In this document: in pieces, positions 17,601-25,012 of the stretch
Position numbering within the stretch: position 1 is the first letter of the stretch
Layout: every line of letters starts with the position of its first letter
DNA from: an uncultured Lachnospiraceae bacterium
GTDB lineage: Bacteria > Bacillota > Clostridia > Lachnospirales > Lachnospiraceae
DNA length: 54,887 bases
Direction: 5' to 3'
Assembly (NCBI GenBank): GCA_947625135.1
Contig: CANQNE010000017.1
Span: 1-54,887, forward strand
Made by a program: the position numbers and the translations under genes
Notes under the pieces: model-generated
Database searches by the model: none
What the model was told of the DNA's origin: nothing
Seen by the model: the letters and a program-made list of their open reading frames with translations, nothing else

Positions 17601-17649
17601 CGCCAACTTAGACCAGTTCCTGATCGACTGTCTGGAAGGAAGAATCTAG
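14635..17649 (+). CDS. glycoside hydrolase family 2 enzyme (beta-galactosidase-like)
   Basis: A 1004-residue enzyme in GH2 order: N-terminal jelly-roll sugar-binding domain (GPVGKWKAYYRTVFSA, then VYVNG-type AVIYVNGCYVGAHEGFF), immunoglobulin-like domain, and TIM barrel. The likely acid/base Glu is in LVTFINEPVSM (about 482) and a probable nucleophile in GCGEYGAEG (about 584). GH2 members cleave beta-galactosides, beta-glucuronides or beta-mannosides; this one is a divergent long form and its exact substrate is uncertain. No signal peptide, so it acts on imported oligosaccharides. ATG 14635 has CAGGAGGG 6 bases before it; the TTG at 14614 does not. Confidence 0.83.
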   Translation: MANNDYFAEIALTQHPLGNQDKEVVPVKKAGNYFEQTEESFPYGSVKIPQEKSDEERFAEFQEGMDALRGRYRPFMMNRLPAVKEPETLALREFQFRYLKEHEVFSSRNEADDWEPVTIPDYRGPVGKWKAYYRTVFSARSLREEEHAVLSFQCVDYKAVIYVNGCYVGAHEGFFAPFSFDVSDYLQEENELIIQVENDVSILGEGPVLDGDKIYAATGPGWDDPVTGWHHCPAGAGVFGKVTLEYRPAVCITDIFVRPDIDEGCVELRMGVMNYSSVIQENFQLEVVLLPKNFEDPFRQVFQAEIKVAGVGSNEYRYRIPMKGFRLWDPETPYLYGAVCTVTKDGKIVSQKRSHFGMRKFVSDETAAPKGRLFLNNRPVVLRGANEMGHLQQCVMKGDLDQLVDDILIAKLCHVNYYRITQRPVQEEIYDYMDMLGMMNQSDLPLFSYLRRPQVCEAVKQAGEMEHLLRSHPSAILVTFINEPVSMRPTEDPNSKFSKRYNMKGHRHLQRDELEAFFVAARKVIYIENPDRVIKNVEGDYDPPTTEGMPDFHCYTMWYSNHGVPIGKLYRGYLPPVKEGWMIGCGEYGAEGLDNESLMRAHYPKEWMETDEKGDWYPVKIVRQQTNGAHGDWYPEQHTISDWVRESQLHQARATTMMTDAFRRRADVLNHTAIHLLIDAWPAGWMKTIVGCDRVPKKAYYAYMDSLTPLRVNLRGDRQYLYSGETYDLEAWALNDTSYSEEVTMLATMSMEGKALASYKLTMTAPAATAVCAGLIPLTMPQVEAAKTLTVDAVMKKQDGSVLNVERRELYVFPPYEVMRGQEKIACIGENAEKFAKIFGYELTELPKADKILISATEGYEEEIRAAVERGATAVLLTPDVRLSEYTFGDLHIVTKKGPKLFIVMTNEKTEGYRFDMLYNADADYIDFIGRKVIESDQEGEELLFTYAKSGADGVPAPKLHLPLAEKFTMGSGRMYVISLILEGRVGANANLDQFLIDCLEGRI

Positions 17650-17678
17650 TCAGGAACAGAAAAGAGAGGATTTATATC

Positions 17679-18761
17679 ATGATCAAAGAAGAATTGGAAC
17701 AGCGAAATCTTCCGAAACTTCTTGTGAGCGAAGACGGCACGAAGATTGAAAACATTACACAATGGGAAGGCAGAAGAAAAGAGATCAAGGAGATACTGGA
17801 TAATTTCCTGATCGGTATTGTGCCGCCGCTGCGGCCGAAAACGAGGGGCAAGATCGAGCGCACCGACGAGGATGCCATGGCGGGAAAGGCGGTTTATCAT
17901 TATGTGGACATCGAGGTGAGTACCACCGGGGGATTTTTCCAGTTTCCCATACACATGGTACTCCCCAAAAAGAAAAAGAAACCGCCCATCTTTTTATATC
18001 TGTCCTTTGAACCCACGCTGGTCAATGAATTTTGTCCCGTGGAGGAGATTATTGACCATGGATACGGGGTGGTCAGTATGTTTTATCAGGACATTGCGCC
18101 GGACACGGACAACCGCTTTTTAAGCGGCGTGGCCAGACTGTACACCCGGAATATGTATGACAGCTGGGGCACGATCGGTATGTGGTCATGGGCCGGCAGC
18201 CGGGTAATGGATTATCTGGAAAAACTGGATTTCATTGACACGCACAGGATCGCCATTGTAGGACATTCCAGACTGGGCAAGACCGCCCTCTGGTGCGGCG
18301 CTACCGATCCCCGTTTTTCTACGGTGATCACAAACGACTCCGGCGGCGCGGGATCTGCGTTGTTTCGGGGCAAAAAGGGCGAGATGATCGTGAATCTGAA
18401 GCACGGCTCCTCAAAATACTGGTACTGCGGCAACTTTCTGGATTACGCGAAGAACGAGCGGGAGCTTCCCTTTGACCAGCATTTTGTCATGGCGCTGGTG
18501 GCGCCGAGAAACTTGTATGTGAGCAGTGCGAAGGAAGATGTGTGGGCGGATCCCCAGTCTGAATTCCTGGGCGCCTACGCGGCAAATGAAGCCTATGAAC
18601 TGTTCGGGCTGGAGGGACTTGTGACGCCTGATGAATTCCCGAAAGCGCCCGCCGTGTTCCATGTGGGACAGATCGGCTACCATCTGCGTCCGGGAACCCA
18701 CTATCTGAGCCGGTATGACTGGCAGAGATTTATTGAGTACAGAGATCTGCATAAATGTTAA
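17679..18761 (+). CDS. CE15-type carbohydrate esterase (glucuronoyl-esterase-like alpha/beta hydrolase)
   Basis: A 360-residue alpha/beta hydrolase. The nucleophile elbow GHSRLGKTALW (Ser about 196) with the following Arg and Lys, then NDSGGAGSAL, YWYCGNF, LPFDQHFVMALVAPRNLYV and the catalytic His in PGTHYLSRYDW (about 345), follow the CE15 family in order. CE15 enzymes cleave esters of 4-O-methyl-glucuronic acid and related uronates. No signal peptide is present, which is unusual for a family that mostly acts outside the cell. It sits 29 bases after the GH2 gene, probably co-transcribed. Confidence 0.75.
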   Translation: MIKEELEQRNLPKLLVSEDGTKIENITQWEGRRKEIKEILDNFLIGIVPPLRPKTRGKIERTDEDAMAGKAVYHYVDIEVSTTGGFFQFPIHMVLPKKKKKPPIFLYLSFEPTLVNEFCPVEEIIDHGYGVVSMFYQDIAPDTDNRFLSGVARLYTRNMYDSWGTIGMWSWAGSRVMDYLEKLDFIDTHRIAIVGHSRLGKTALWCGATDPRFSTVITNDSGGAGSALFRGKKGEMIVNLKHGSSKYWYCGNFLDYAKNERELPFDQHFVMALVAPRNLYVSSAKEDVWADPQSEFLGAYAANEAYELFGLEGLVTPDEFPKAPAVFHVGQIGYHLRPGTHYLSRYDWQRFIEYRDLHKC

Positions 18762-18767
18762 GAGGCT

Positions 18768-18937
18768 GAGGCTGCTGCAAAGCGCATCCCTGAAAGCCTG
18801 ATATCCGCTGCCTGCGGGACTTCTTCCGACAGCATCCTGTCCGGGACGGACTTTGTCCGCCGCCGTCCGGATCGTTGTCTCGAAAGCCATGGGCCGGGAT
18901 CGTCAGACTTTGGCGGATGTTCGTTTGCAGCGGCCTC
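18768..18937. repeat. 170-base intergenic element with long imperfect terminal inverted repeat
   Basis: GAGGCTGCTGCAAA (18768-18781) faces TTTGCAGCGGCCTC (18924-18937); CATCC and GGATG, AAAG and CTTT, and CTG and CAG extend the pairing to about 35 positions. Smaller hairpins inside include CGGACTTTGTCCG and CCGACAG/CTGTCCGG. No credible gene lies in it. It may be a structured RNA, a processing signal, or a miniature mobile element. Confidence 0.5.
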
Positions 18938-18976
18938 AAACTGCATAAAAACGGACCAACAGGAAAGGAGAAGGGT

Positions 18977-21253
18977 ATGAAACATGTAATCTCACTGAAA
19001 AAAGGAGCAAAAACATGGGAAGAGGGCCTTCCATTGGGAAACGGCCGGCTGGGCGCCACCATTCTGGGGAAGATCAACGAAGAAGTGATCACCATCAATG
19101 AGGAAACAATCTGGTACGGGCCTTTTCGGAACCGGAAGAATCCGGACTGTCTGAAAAATATTGACCGGATTCGTCAGCTGCTTCTGGCGGGAGAGGTGCA
19201 AAAGGCCCAGTTTCTTGCCAAAATGGCGATGACCTCCACGCCGAAATATATGAATCCTTATCAGCCGGCGGGGGATATGAAGATCCAGTTTTCCGGTCAT
19301 CTGGCAAAGGGCACGTCAAACAGGGCATGCTATCTGGATCTGGACGACGCCGTCGCTTTTGTGAAATATGATTTTGAAGGCGCTTCTTATGTCCGCACCC
19401 ATTTTGTCAGCCAGAAATACAATGTATTTGTGACAAAACTTTCCTGCAGCCAGAGAGGAAGGCTGACTGTCAGCGCTAATCTGAACCGGAAGCCTTTTGA
19501 GGAAAATACGGAAGCGCTGGACGGCTGCACCGTGTGCAATTACGGACAATGCGGACCCGGCGGCGTGCATTATTTCACCGGGCTGCGCATGGCCGCAAAG
19601 GGCGGACAGGTGCATACCATGGGAGATTTCGTCTATGTGGAGGATGCAGACGAGGTTTATCTGTATGTGACTGCCCAGACAGATTTCGGAGGAGAAACGG
19701 ATTTCAGAGAGCAGTGCATTGCCCGTCTGGACAAAGCGGAGGCCGCGGGCGCAGAGGTCATCTATCAGGAGCATTTAAGATGGTATCACAGCCTGAATGA
19801 ACGGGTACGGCTGGAACTGAATGACTGCGCTCAGGATGAGCGGCCCACAGAGGTGCAGTTAAACGAGCTGATCAGCGGAGAGCGGGAGCAGAACGACTAT
19901 CTCACTTTGCTGCTGTTTGCCTTTGCAAAATATCTGATGATCAGCAGCTCTTACGGCTGCCGGCTGCCTGCCAATCTGCAGGGAATCTGGAACGGCGAGT
20001 ATGTTCCGCCATGGCAGAGCGAGTTTACCATCAACATCAATACGGAAATGAATTACTGGATGGCGGAAAAATGTAATCTGCCGGAATGTCACCTTCCACT
20101 GTTCGATCTTCTGGACCGGCTGGCGGAAAACGGAAAAGAGACGGCAAAAGAGCTGTACGGCTGCAGAGGATTTGTGGCGCACCACAATACGAATATATGG
20201 GCGAATACCGACCCGGAGGGCATCATGGACGCGTCGCCCTTCTGGGTGATGGGCGGCGCATGGCTGTCTCTGCACGCTTATGAGCATTATCTCTATACGG
20301 GAGACGAGGAGTTTCTGCGGACGCGGGCGCTGCCGGTAATGCGGGAAGCCATCCGGTTTTTTGAAGATTATTTGTATGAACTGCCGGACGGCACTCTTGT
20401 GACCGGTCCCAGTGTTTCGCCGGAAAATTCTTATATTTCCAAAATCGGCATCAAGGGAGCCCTCTGCATGGGCCCCACCATGGACAGTATGATCCTGCGC
20501 CAGCTGTTTACCTGGTATCTGGAAGGATGCGAGATGGTGAGGGACAATGCCGGGGCAGGCAAACAGGATGAATATTCTCCGCTTTTTGCGGACAGGGCAG
20601 ATCAGGAAAAGATCCGGCGGATGCTGGAGAAACTGCCAAAGACAAAGACAGGCTCCGACGGCAGAGTGATGGAATGGCAGGAGGAGTATGCGGAGCCGGA
20701 GCCCGGCCACCGGCATATCTCCCACATGTACGGGCTGTATCCGGGCAATGAGATCACGGAGGATAAGCCGGAACTTTTCGCGGGCGCAAGAAAGACCATT
20801 GAGGCGCGATTAAGCCACGGCGGCGGTCATACAGGCTGGAGCCGGGCATGGATCGCCTGCTTTTTCGCAAGGCTGAGGGATGGAGAAAAAGTATTGGAAA
20901 ATATCAACGGCCTGTTGAAGAAATCCATTAAGATCAATTTGTACGATACCCATCCGCCGTTCCAGATCGACGGCAACTTTGGTATTGCCTCCGCTATGAT
21001 CGAGGCGCTGATCCAGTCCCATAACGGCTGTATCGATCTTCTGCCGGCGCTGCCGAAAGCATGGCGGAAAGGCAGACTGAGCGGCGTCCGTGTGCGGGGA
21101 GCCATTACCTGCGACCTTGTCTGGGAGGACGGAAAGGTGACAGGCTGCGCGCTGACGGCGGACAGTGACAAAGAAAATGTAACGGTAAAATGCGGCGGAA
21201 AGACGCTGCAGGTGAACCTGCCTGCGGGCAAAAAGGTAGATGTGATCGGATAA
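18977..21253 (+). CDS. glycoside hydrolase family 95 (alpha-L-fucosidase type)
   Basis: A 758-residue enzyme of normal GH95 size. Characteristic blocks in order: GLPLGNGRLGATILG, NEETIWYGPF, NPYQPAGDM, NLQGIWNGEYVPPWQSEF, TININTEMNYW (the N-x-E-x-N active-site asparagines), GHRHISHMYGLYPG, GGGHTGWSRAW and FQIDGNFGIASAM (active-site Asp). GH95 usually removes alpha-1,2-linked L-fucose, as on galactose of xyloglucan or milk and mucin glycans; a few members act on L-galactose. Cytosolic, no signal peptide. ATG 18977 has GGAAAGGAGAAGG before it; the frame extends upstream only through the structured intergenic element. Confidence 0.92.
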   Translation: MKHVISLKKGAKTWEEGLPLGNGRLGATILGKINEEVITINEETIWYGPFRNRKNPDCLKNIDRIRQLLLAGEVQKAQFLAKMAMTSTPKYMNPYQPAGDMKIQFSGHLAKGTSNRACYLDLDDAVAFVKYDFEGASYVRTHFVSQKYNVFVTKLSCSQRGRLTVSANLNRKPFEENTEALDGCTVCNYGQCGPGGVHYFTGLRMAAKGGQVHTMGDFVYVEDADEVYLYVTAQTDFGGETDFREQCIARLDKAEAAGAEVIYQEHLRWYHSLNERVRLELNDCAQDERPTEVQLNELISGEREQNDYLTLLLFAFAKYLMISSSYGCRLPANLQGIWNGEYVPPWQSEFTININTEMNYWMAEKCNLPECHLPLFDLLDRLAENGKETAKELYGCRGFVAHHNTNIWANTDPEGIMDASPFWVMGGAWLSLHAYEHYLYTGDEEFLRTRALPVMREAIRFFEDYLYELPDGTLVTGPSVSPENSYISKIGIKGALCMGPTMDSMILRQLFTWYLEGCEMVRDNAGAGKQDEYSPLFADRADQEKIRRMLEKLPKTKTGSDGRVMEWQEEYAEPEPGHRHISHMYGLYPGNEITEDKPELFAGARKTIEARLSHGGGHTGWSRAWIACFFARLRDGEKVLENINGLLKKSIKINLYDTHPPFQIDGNFGIASAMIEALIQSHNGCIDLLPALPKAWRKGRLSGVRVRGAITCDLVWEDGKVTGCALTADSDKENVTVKCGGKTLQVNLPAGKKVDVIG

Positions 21254-21265
21254 CGCCGGGAGGAT

Positions 21266-21300
21266 AAGCGTCTGTCTGCTACGTGACAGACGCTTCTTTC
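21266..21300. terminator. convergent hairpin between GH95 and the XRE gene
   Basis: AAGCGTCTGTC (21266-21276) and GACAGACGCTT (21285-21295) form a perfect 11-bp stem, then cttctttc on the plus side. The stop codon of the minus-strand XRE gene (21279-21281) lies in the loop, so one hairpin serves both genes. Confidence 0.65.
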
Positions 21301-22097
21301 ATCTGTTCTGTCTTTTTCATAAAATCCTCACAAAACGCAAATTCTTTTTTGTCAGAAAAAAGCTGCAGAAATCGGAGAATCTTTTCATAAACACATTTTT
21401 TTTCAGAAGCGGCTTTGGCGTCTGTCGCTTCTTTGTGCAGTAATCGGTACAGTACGTGGACCGCGTTAGCCATATCCTGTTTCAGATCGGAAGATCCGTA
21501 ATTTTCCAAGATAGAATACGCAACATTTTCTCTGGAATGACACAGGCTTGGAAGCTTTTGTACCCATTCGGCCGCGCTGGCGTCATCTTTCAGCAACTTG
21601 TAACACACAGCGATGTTGCGGATACAAAAGCACTGCTCATTCAGATTGGCACTGAGGTCATATAAACGCACGGAAAACGCAATGGATTCATGGAAGTATT
21701 GGATCCGGCGCCCATCTGTGCAATAAAATCCCATGAGATAGCTGTCCCGTATGACACAGTCAAGAACCTCCCTGTCGTTTGGGAAGCGGTCATAAAGCTG
21801 CCGGGAAATGCGGTATGCGCTGGCAAACTCTTTTTTATCATGAGCTTTTTCCCGTTTCTGAAATTCCTGCTCTTTTTGCTTGGCCGTTTGTTGAAAATCT
21901 GCGCCCAGCAATTGATCGGTAGTTACTTCATAAAGCGAAGCGATCTCCGGCAGAAGAAAAAGATCCGGAAAAGAACTGTTATTTTCCCAACGGGACACAG
22001 ACTGAGGCGTGACGCGGAAAAATTCCGCGGCCTTTTCCTGTGTAAAATTTTTTTGTAGTCTGAGCGCACGAAGATTGTCGCCAAAATTAAAAGTCAT
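21279..22097 (-). CDS. XRE-family regulator with alpha-helical C-terminal domain
   Basis: A 272-residue protein. Residues about 6-60 form a helix-turn-helix (LRLQKNFTQEKAAEFFRVTPQSVSRWE). The C-terminal 200 residues are helical, rich in Cys and charged residues, with TPR-like character (LMGFYCTDGRRIQYFHESI, NAVHVLYRLLHKEAT), suggesting a ligand- or peptide-sensing part as in other XRE-TPR regulators. GGAGGAA lies 5 bases before the ATG. It marks the left edge of an AT-rich accessory region; its target is unknown. Confidence 0.8.
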   Translation of the reverse strand: MTFNFGDNLRALRLQKNFTQEKAAEFFRVTPQSVSRWENNSSFPDLFLLPEIASLYEVTTDQLLGADFQQTAKQKEQEFQKREKAHDKKEFASAYRISRQLYDRFPNDREVLDCVIRDSYLMGFYCTDGRRIQYFHESIAFSVRLYDLSANLNEQCFCIRNIAVCYKLLKDDASAAEWVQKLPSLCHSRENVAYSILENYGSSDLKQDMANAVHVLYRLLHKEATDAKAASEKKCVYEKILRFLQLFSDKKEFAFCEDFMKKTEQMKEASVT

Positions 22098-22674
22098 AAA
22101 TTCCTCCGTTCCGGCCGGCTTCAGCTAACAGTCTGATTCCGTCCATTTGTAAGCAGTGATCATATATTTACGGCTTTATCATAACCTATACAGAGTGGAA
22201 GTTCTATATCAGAAAACAGAATGGGACTTACAGAATATGAGAGAAGCTGCCCGGTGCTATCAATCACTGCCTGCCACTTTCTGGGCGGGCGTTCAGTTTT
22301 CCTTTCGGCTTTCCCAGTGCAGCATCCGCTATAACATGACATTCTCCTGATCTCTTATTCCAACGGCAGTCTCGTCTGCCGCCGACCGGTTATTTGTATC
22401 TGACTACAATAAGATCATATCATGAATATCAGCAAATTAAAGAACGTGGTAGATGTCTTACACTCAACCATTTGGACATAATAATAGTTTGAAAACAAGC
22501 CAGTGAATTTCTGATCGGGATTTTGTAGAAAGGGACAAGATTTGATACAATCTGCATACGCTGATCTTGGGACAATTTTTCATTTTAATTTAGCATGGCA
22601 AGTATAAATCTGATGCAATAAATTTTTCAAAAGGCAAACTTACTAGCCAAACTGAGACACTCTTTTAAAAATAC

Positions 22675-22703
22675 ATTGATTTGAGATTTTTCCTCAATTC
22701 AAT
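22675..22703. promoter_or_regulatory. inverted repeat just upstream of the defence-pair promoter
   Basis: ATTGATTTGAG faces CTCAATTCAAT across 7 bases, 10 of 11 positions pairing, and ends 1 base before the -35 box. It could be an operator or the terminator of something upstream. Confidence 0.4.
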
Positions 22704-22704
22704 G

Positions 22705-22732
22705 TTGATTTTTTAAAAAATATGTGTATAAT
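22705..22732 (+). promoter_or_regulatory. promoter of the ATPase/RloB operon
   Basis: TTGATT, 16-base A/T spacer, perfect TATAAT, 20 bases before the ATG; AGGAGGG is the ribosome binding site. Confidence 0.65.
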
Positions 22733-22752
22733 AAGAGCAGGAGGGATAGATT

Positions 22753-24018
22753 ATGCTCATTCAATTCAGATTTAAGAATTTTAAATCATTCAGGGACGAT
22801 ACCATTCTTGACCTTTCTGCTACAAAAATAACGGAATTCTCTGACCGGGTAATTCAGGTTGGCACAGAAAAAATTTTGCCCACAGCCGCTATTTACGGCG
22901 CAAATGCCAGCGGAAAATCTAATGTAATCGAAGCATTTCGCTATATGACGACTTATGTAATGGAATCCTTTGCCTACGGCGGAGAAGTGGACGATAAAAA
23001 ATCAAAAACCAAAAAGCCTAAATTCACGCCGTTTTTATTTGATAACGCAAGTAAAGATGCAGAGTCCTCTTTTGAAGTTTACTTTATAACTTCAGAAGAA
23101 AACGGTTGCCGATCCTATAATTATGGTTTTACTTTAAACCATGGTGGAGTTGTTGAGGAATGGCTCAATGCAAAAGCAAAAACTGCGCGAGAATACCGTT
23201 CTGTTTTCTATCGCAGCGGAAATGATTTGGATTTATCCGGGTTGCCCGAAAAAATGCGGGAGATCATTAAATTATCTCTCTACGATGAAGCTCTGATCGT
23301 TTCTCTTGGTGCAAAGCAACGTATTCCCAAATTGAAAATGATTAGAGAATGGTTTTATAATATGAATTTTACTAATTTCGGTAATCCTTTTGAAAATGCG
23401 TTTCTATCTTCCTTAATTCCGGAAGGATTTGCTGATGATAAAGCTGTTCAACAGAAAGTAATCGATTATTTTGCTGCTTTTGATCCGTCAATCATTGGTT
23501 TTCATGTTGAAGTTATGAAAAATGACGATGAAGATGAAGAACATGTAAAAATCGATGCCGTTCATCATGTGATCGGATCGGATGAGACGGCATCTATTCC
23601 ATTACAGGATGAATCTGATGGTACACTGAAAATGTTTGCATTGTATCCGGCGCTGCAGGATACGTTAAACACAGGAAGCGTTCTTTTTATTGATGAGTTA
23701 AACGCAAGACTGCACCCACTGCTTGTCCGTGGTTTTTTAATTATGTTTCTGAATCCTGAAACAAATCCAAAGCACGCACAGTTAGTGTTCACAACACACG
23801 ATTCATGGCAACTTTCCAACAATTTATTGAGAAGGGACGAGATATGGTTTACGGAAAAGGCAGACTCCGGAGTATCTACACTGTATTCCCTTGCTGATTT
23901 TGTAGACGATGCCGGTACAAAAATACGCAAAGATGAAAGCTACGAGAAAAATTATTTTCTTGGCAAATACGGAGCGATTCCGACTCTTAAATATTTTGAT
24001 ATGTTTAAGGAGGAATGA
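22753..24018 (+). CDS. AAA/ABC-type ATPase of an AbiL/RloA-like defence pair
   Basis: A 421-residue SMC/ABC-like ATPase. The start FRFKNFKSFRDDTILDLSA and Walker A YGANASGKSN (about 48-57) are typical of AAA_15/AAA_21 proteins in phage-defence systems. A signature-like DESDGTLKMFALYPAL, Walker B SVLFIDELNARLHPLL (about 313-328) and a switch His in FTTHDSW follow. Its stop overlaps the start region of the RloB gene. In such pairs the ATPase is thought to sense infection and control the partner. The gene is AT-rich compared with its surroundings, consistent with transfer. Confidence 0.83.
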   Translation: MLIQFRFKNFKSFRDDTILDLSATKITEFSDRVIQVGTEKILPTAAIYGANASGKSNVIEAFRYMTTYVMESFAYGGEVDDKKSKTKKPKFTPFLFDNASKDAESSFEVYFITSEENGCRSYNYGFTLNHGGVVEEWLNAKAKTAREYRSVFYRSGNDLDLSGLPEKMREIIKLSLYDEALIVSLGAKQRIPKLKMIREWFYNMNFTNFGNPFENAFLSSLIPEGFADDKAVQQKVIDYFAAFDPSIIGFHVEVMKNDDEDEEHVKIDAVHHVIGSDETASIPLQDESDGTLKMFALYPALQDTLNTGSVLFIDELNARLHPLLVRGFLIMFLNPETNPKHAQLVFTTHDSWQLSNNLLRRDEIWFTEKADSGVSTLYSLADFVDDAGTKIRKDESYEKNYFLGKYGAIPTLKYFDMFKEE

Positions 24019-24020
24019 GC

Positions 24021-24665
24021 ATGGCAAGATCAGATAGAACCGGCAAAAGGAAATCCCGGGAAGCATTCAGGACGAGAATTCCGGATCTCGGTTACTACTT
24101 TATTGTGACAGATGCTAAAGAAACTGAAGAAAATTATATTCGTGGCCTTCGAGACTCACTTCCCAAAAAACTTCAGGGTCGTCTTGTTATCAAAGTTTCC
24201 AAAGCAAAAACACAGGAATTGGTTAAAAACTGCAAAGAGCAGGCCGCTCTTGAACCTCAGTATGGACAACCGTGGATCGTATTTGACCGGGACAGGGTCA
24301 CAAACTTTGATGAGATCATTGCGCAGGCTCATAAGGAAGAAATCCAAGTAGGATGGTCAAACCCCTGTATTGAAATATGGTTTGATGCGTACTTTGGAAG
24401 GATGCACTCTTACAATGATTCCGTGGTGTGCTGCAGGAAATTTGGAGAAACATTTGAGCGGAAAACCGGTCAGGAATATCACAAAGAGGATCCTCAGATT
24501 TACGCAATACTGAATCGGTTTGGCAATGAAGAGCAGGCGATCCGGATCGCAGATAAACGGTTGCAGGGGTACATACGGGATGGTGTGGAAAAACCCTCGG
24601 AGATGTGTCCGGGTAGTACTGTATACAAATTAGTTGATGAACTTCATCGAAAAACCAAGATGTAA
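24021..24665 (+). CDS. RloB-family protein, partner of the defence ATPase
   Basis: A 214-residue RloB domain protein. YYFIVTDAKETEENYIRGL near the start, WIVFDRDRVTNFDE (about 90) and SNPCIEIWFDAYFG (about 113) are the family landmarks. The conserved Glu and the D-x-D in FDRD are arranged as in TOPRIM-like nucleases, so a nuclease effector role is inferred. AAGGAGG lies 7 bases before ATG 24021; an ATG at 24015 overlaps the ATPase stop but is too close to that site. The RloA/RloB type pair resembles the AbiL abortive-infection system. Confidence 0.8.
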   Translation: MARSDRTGKRKSREAFRTRIPDLGYYFIVTDAKETEENYIRGLRDSLPKKLQGRLVIKVSKAKTQELVKNCKEQAALEPQYGQPWIVFDRDRVTNFDEIIAQAHKEEIQVGWSNPCIEIWFDAYFGRMHSYNDSVVCCRKFGETFERKTGQEYHKEDPQIYAILNRFGNEEQAIRIADKRLQGYIRDGVEKPSEMCPGSTVYKLVDELHRKTKM

Positions 24666-25012
24666 GAAATGATGAAAAGGTAAAACTCATAATTGCATAT
24701 TAATTTAATTTGATGCAGAAGAGGTTCAATAACGGAAAACTTAAAATGAATAAATACTATTCTTCCAACGGGACACGGAAGATATTGTCACTGATGCGGT
24801 CATTATCACAGAGGAACGGATTGAAAAAAGTACTTTACAGAAAAGAATAATTTTGCTATGTTTTATATCAAATGAATAATAAGAATAATAAAAGCTCCCT
24901 TTCACATAAAAATGTGAAAGGAAGCTTATTTTTTGCTGGAACAGTTCCTGCTGATCTGACGGCTTATGTATCTTCACCTTCCGTTTTGCAGTTTCGATAG
25001 AAAGTGCACCGG
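24666..25012. other. intergenic stretch with a gene remnant and a terminator
   Basis: Plus-strand bases about 24770-24831 read RDTEDIVTDAVIITEERIEK without a start codon, like a fragment of a PBECR-type nuclease or phage-related protein. A strong hairpin follows at 24892-24938. No intact gene is visible. Confidence 0.4.
24892..24938. terminator. strong hairpin terminator
   Basis: AAGCTCCCTTTCACAT pairs with ATGTGAAAGGAAGCTT (one C/A mismatch) over a 4-base loop, then ATTTTTT. It would stop plus-strand transcription from the defence pair; the minus-strand XRE gene converges on it. Confidence 0.8.

Larger units (their letters stand above)
22098..22752. other. 655-base AT-rich stretch without a convincing gene
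   Basis: Holds the upstream region of the XRE gene on the left, a small CGGCAG/CTGCCG hairpin near 22362-22379, an inverted repeat at 22675-22703, and the promoter of the ATPase/RloB pair on the right. Short frames at 22156-22350 on both strands lack ribosome binding sites and protein-like composition. Confidence 0.6.

Noticed and set aside
22156-22350. Short frames on both strands in the 655-base gap
   Set aside because: No ribosome binding sites and no recognisable domains; could be remnants, but nothing supports it.
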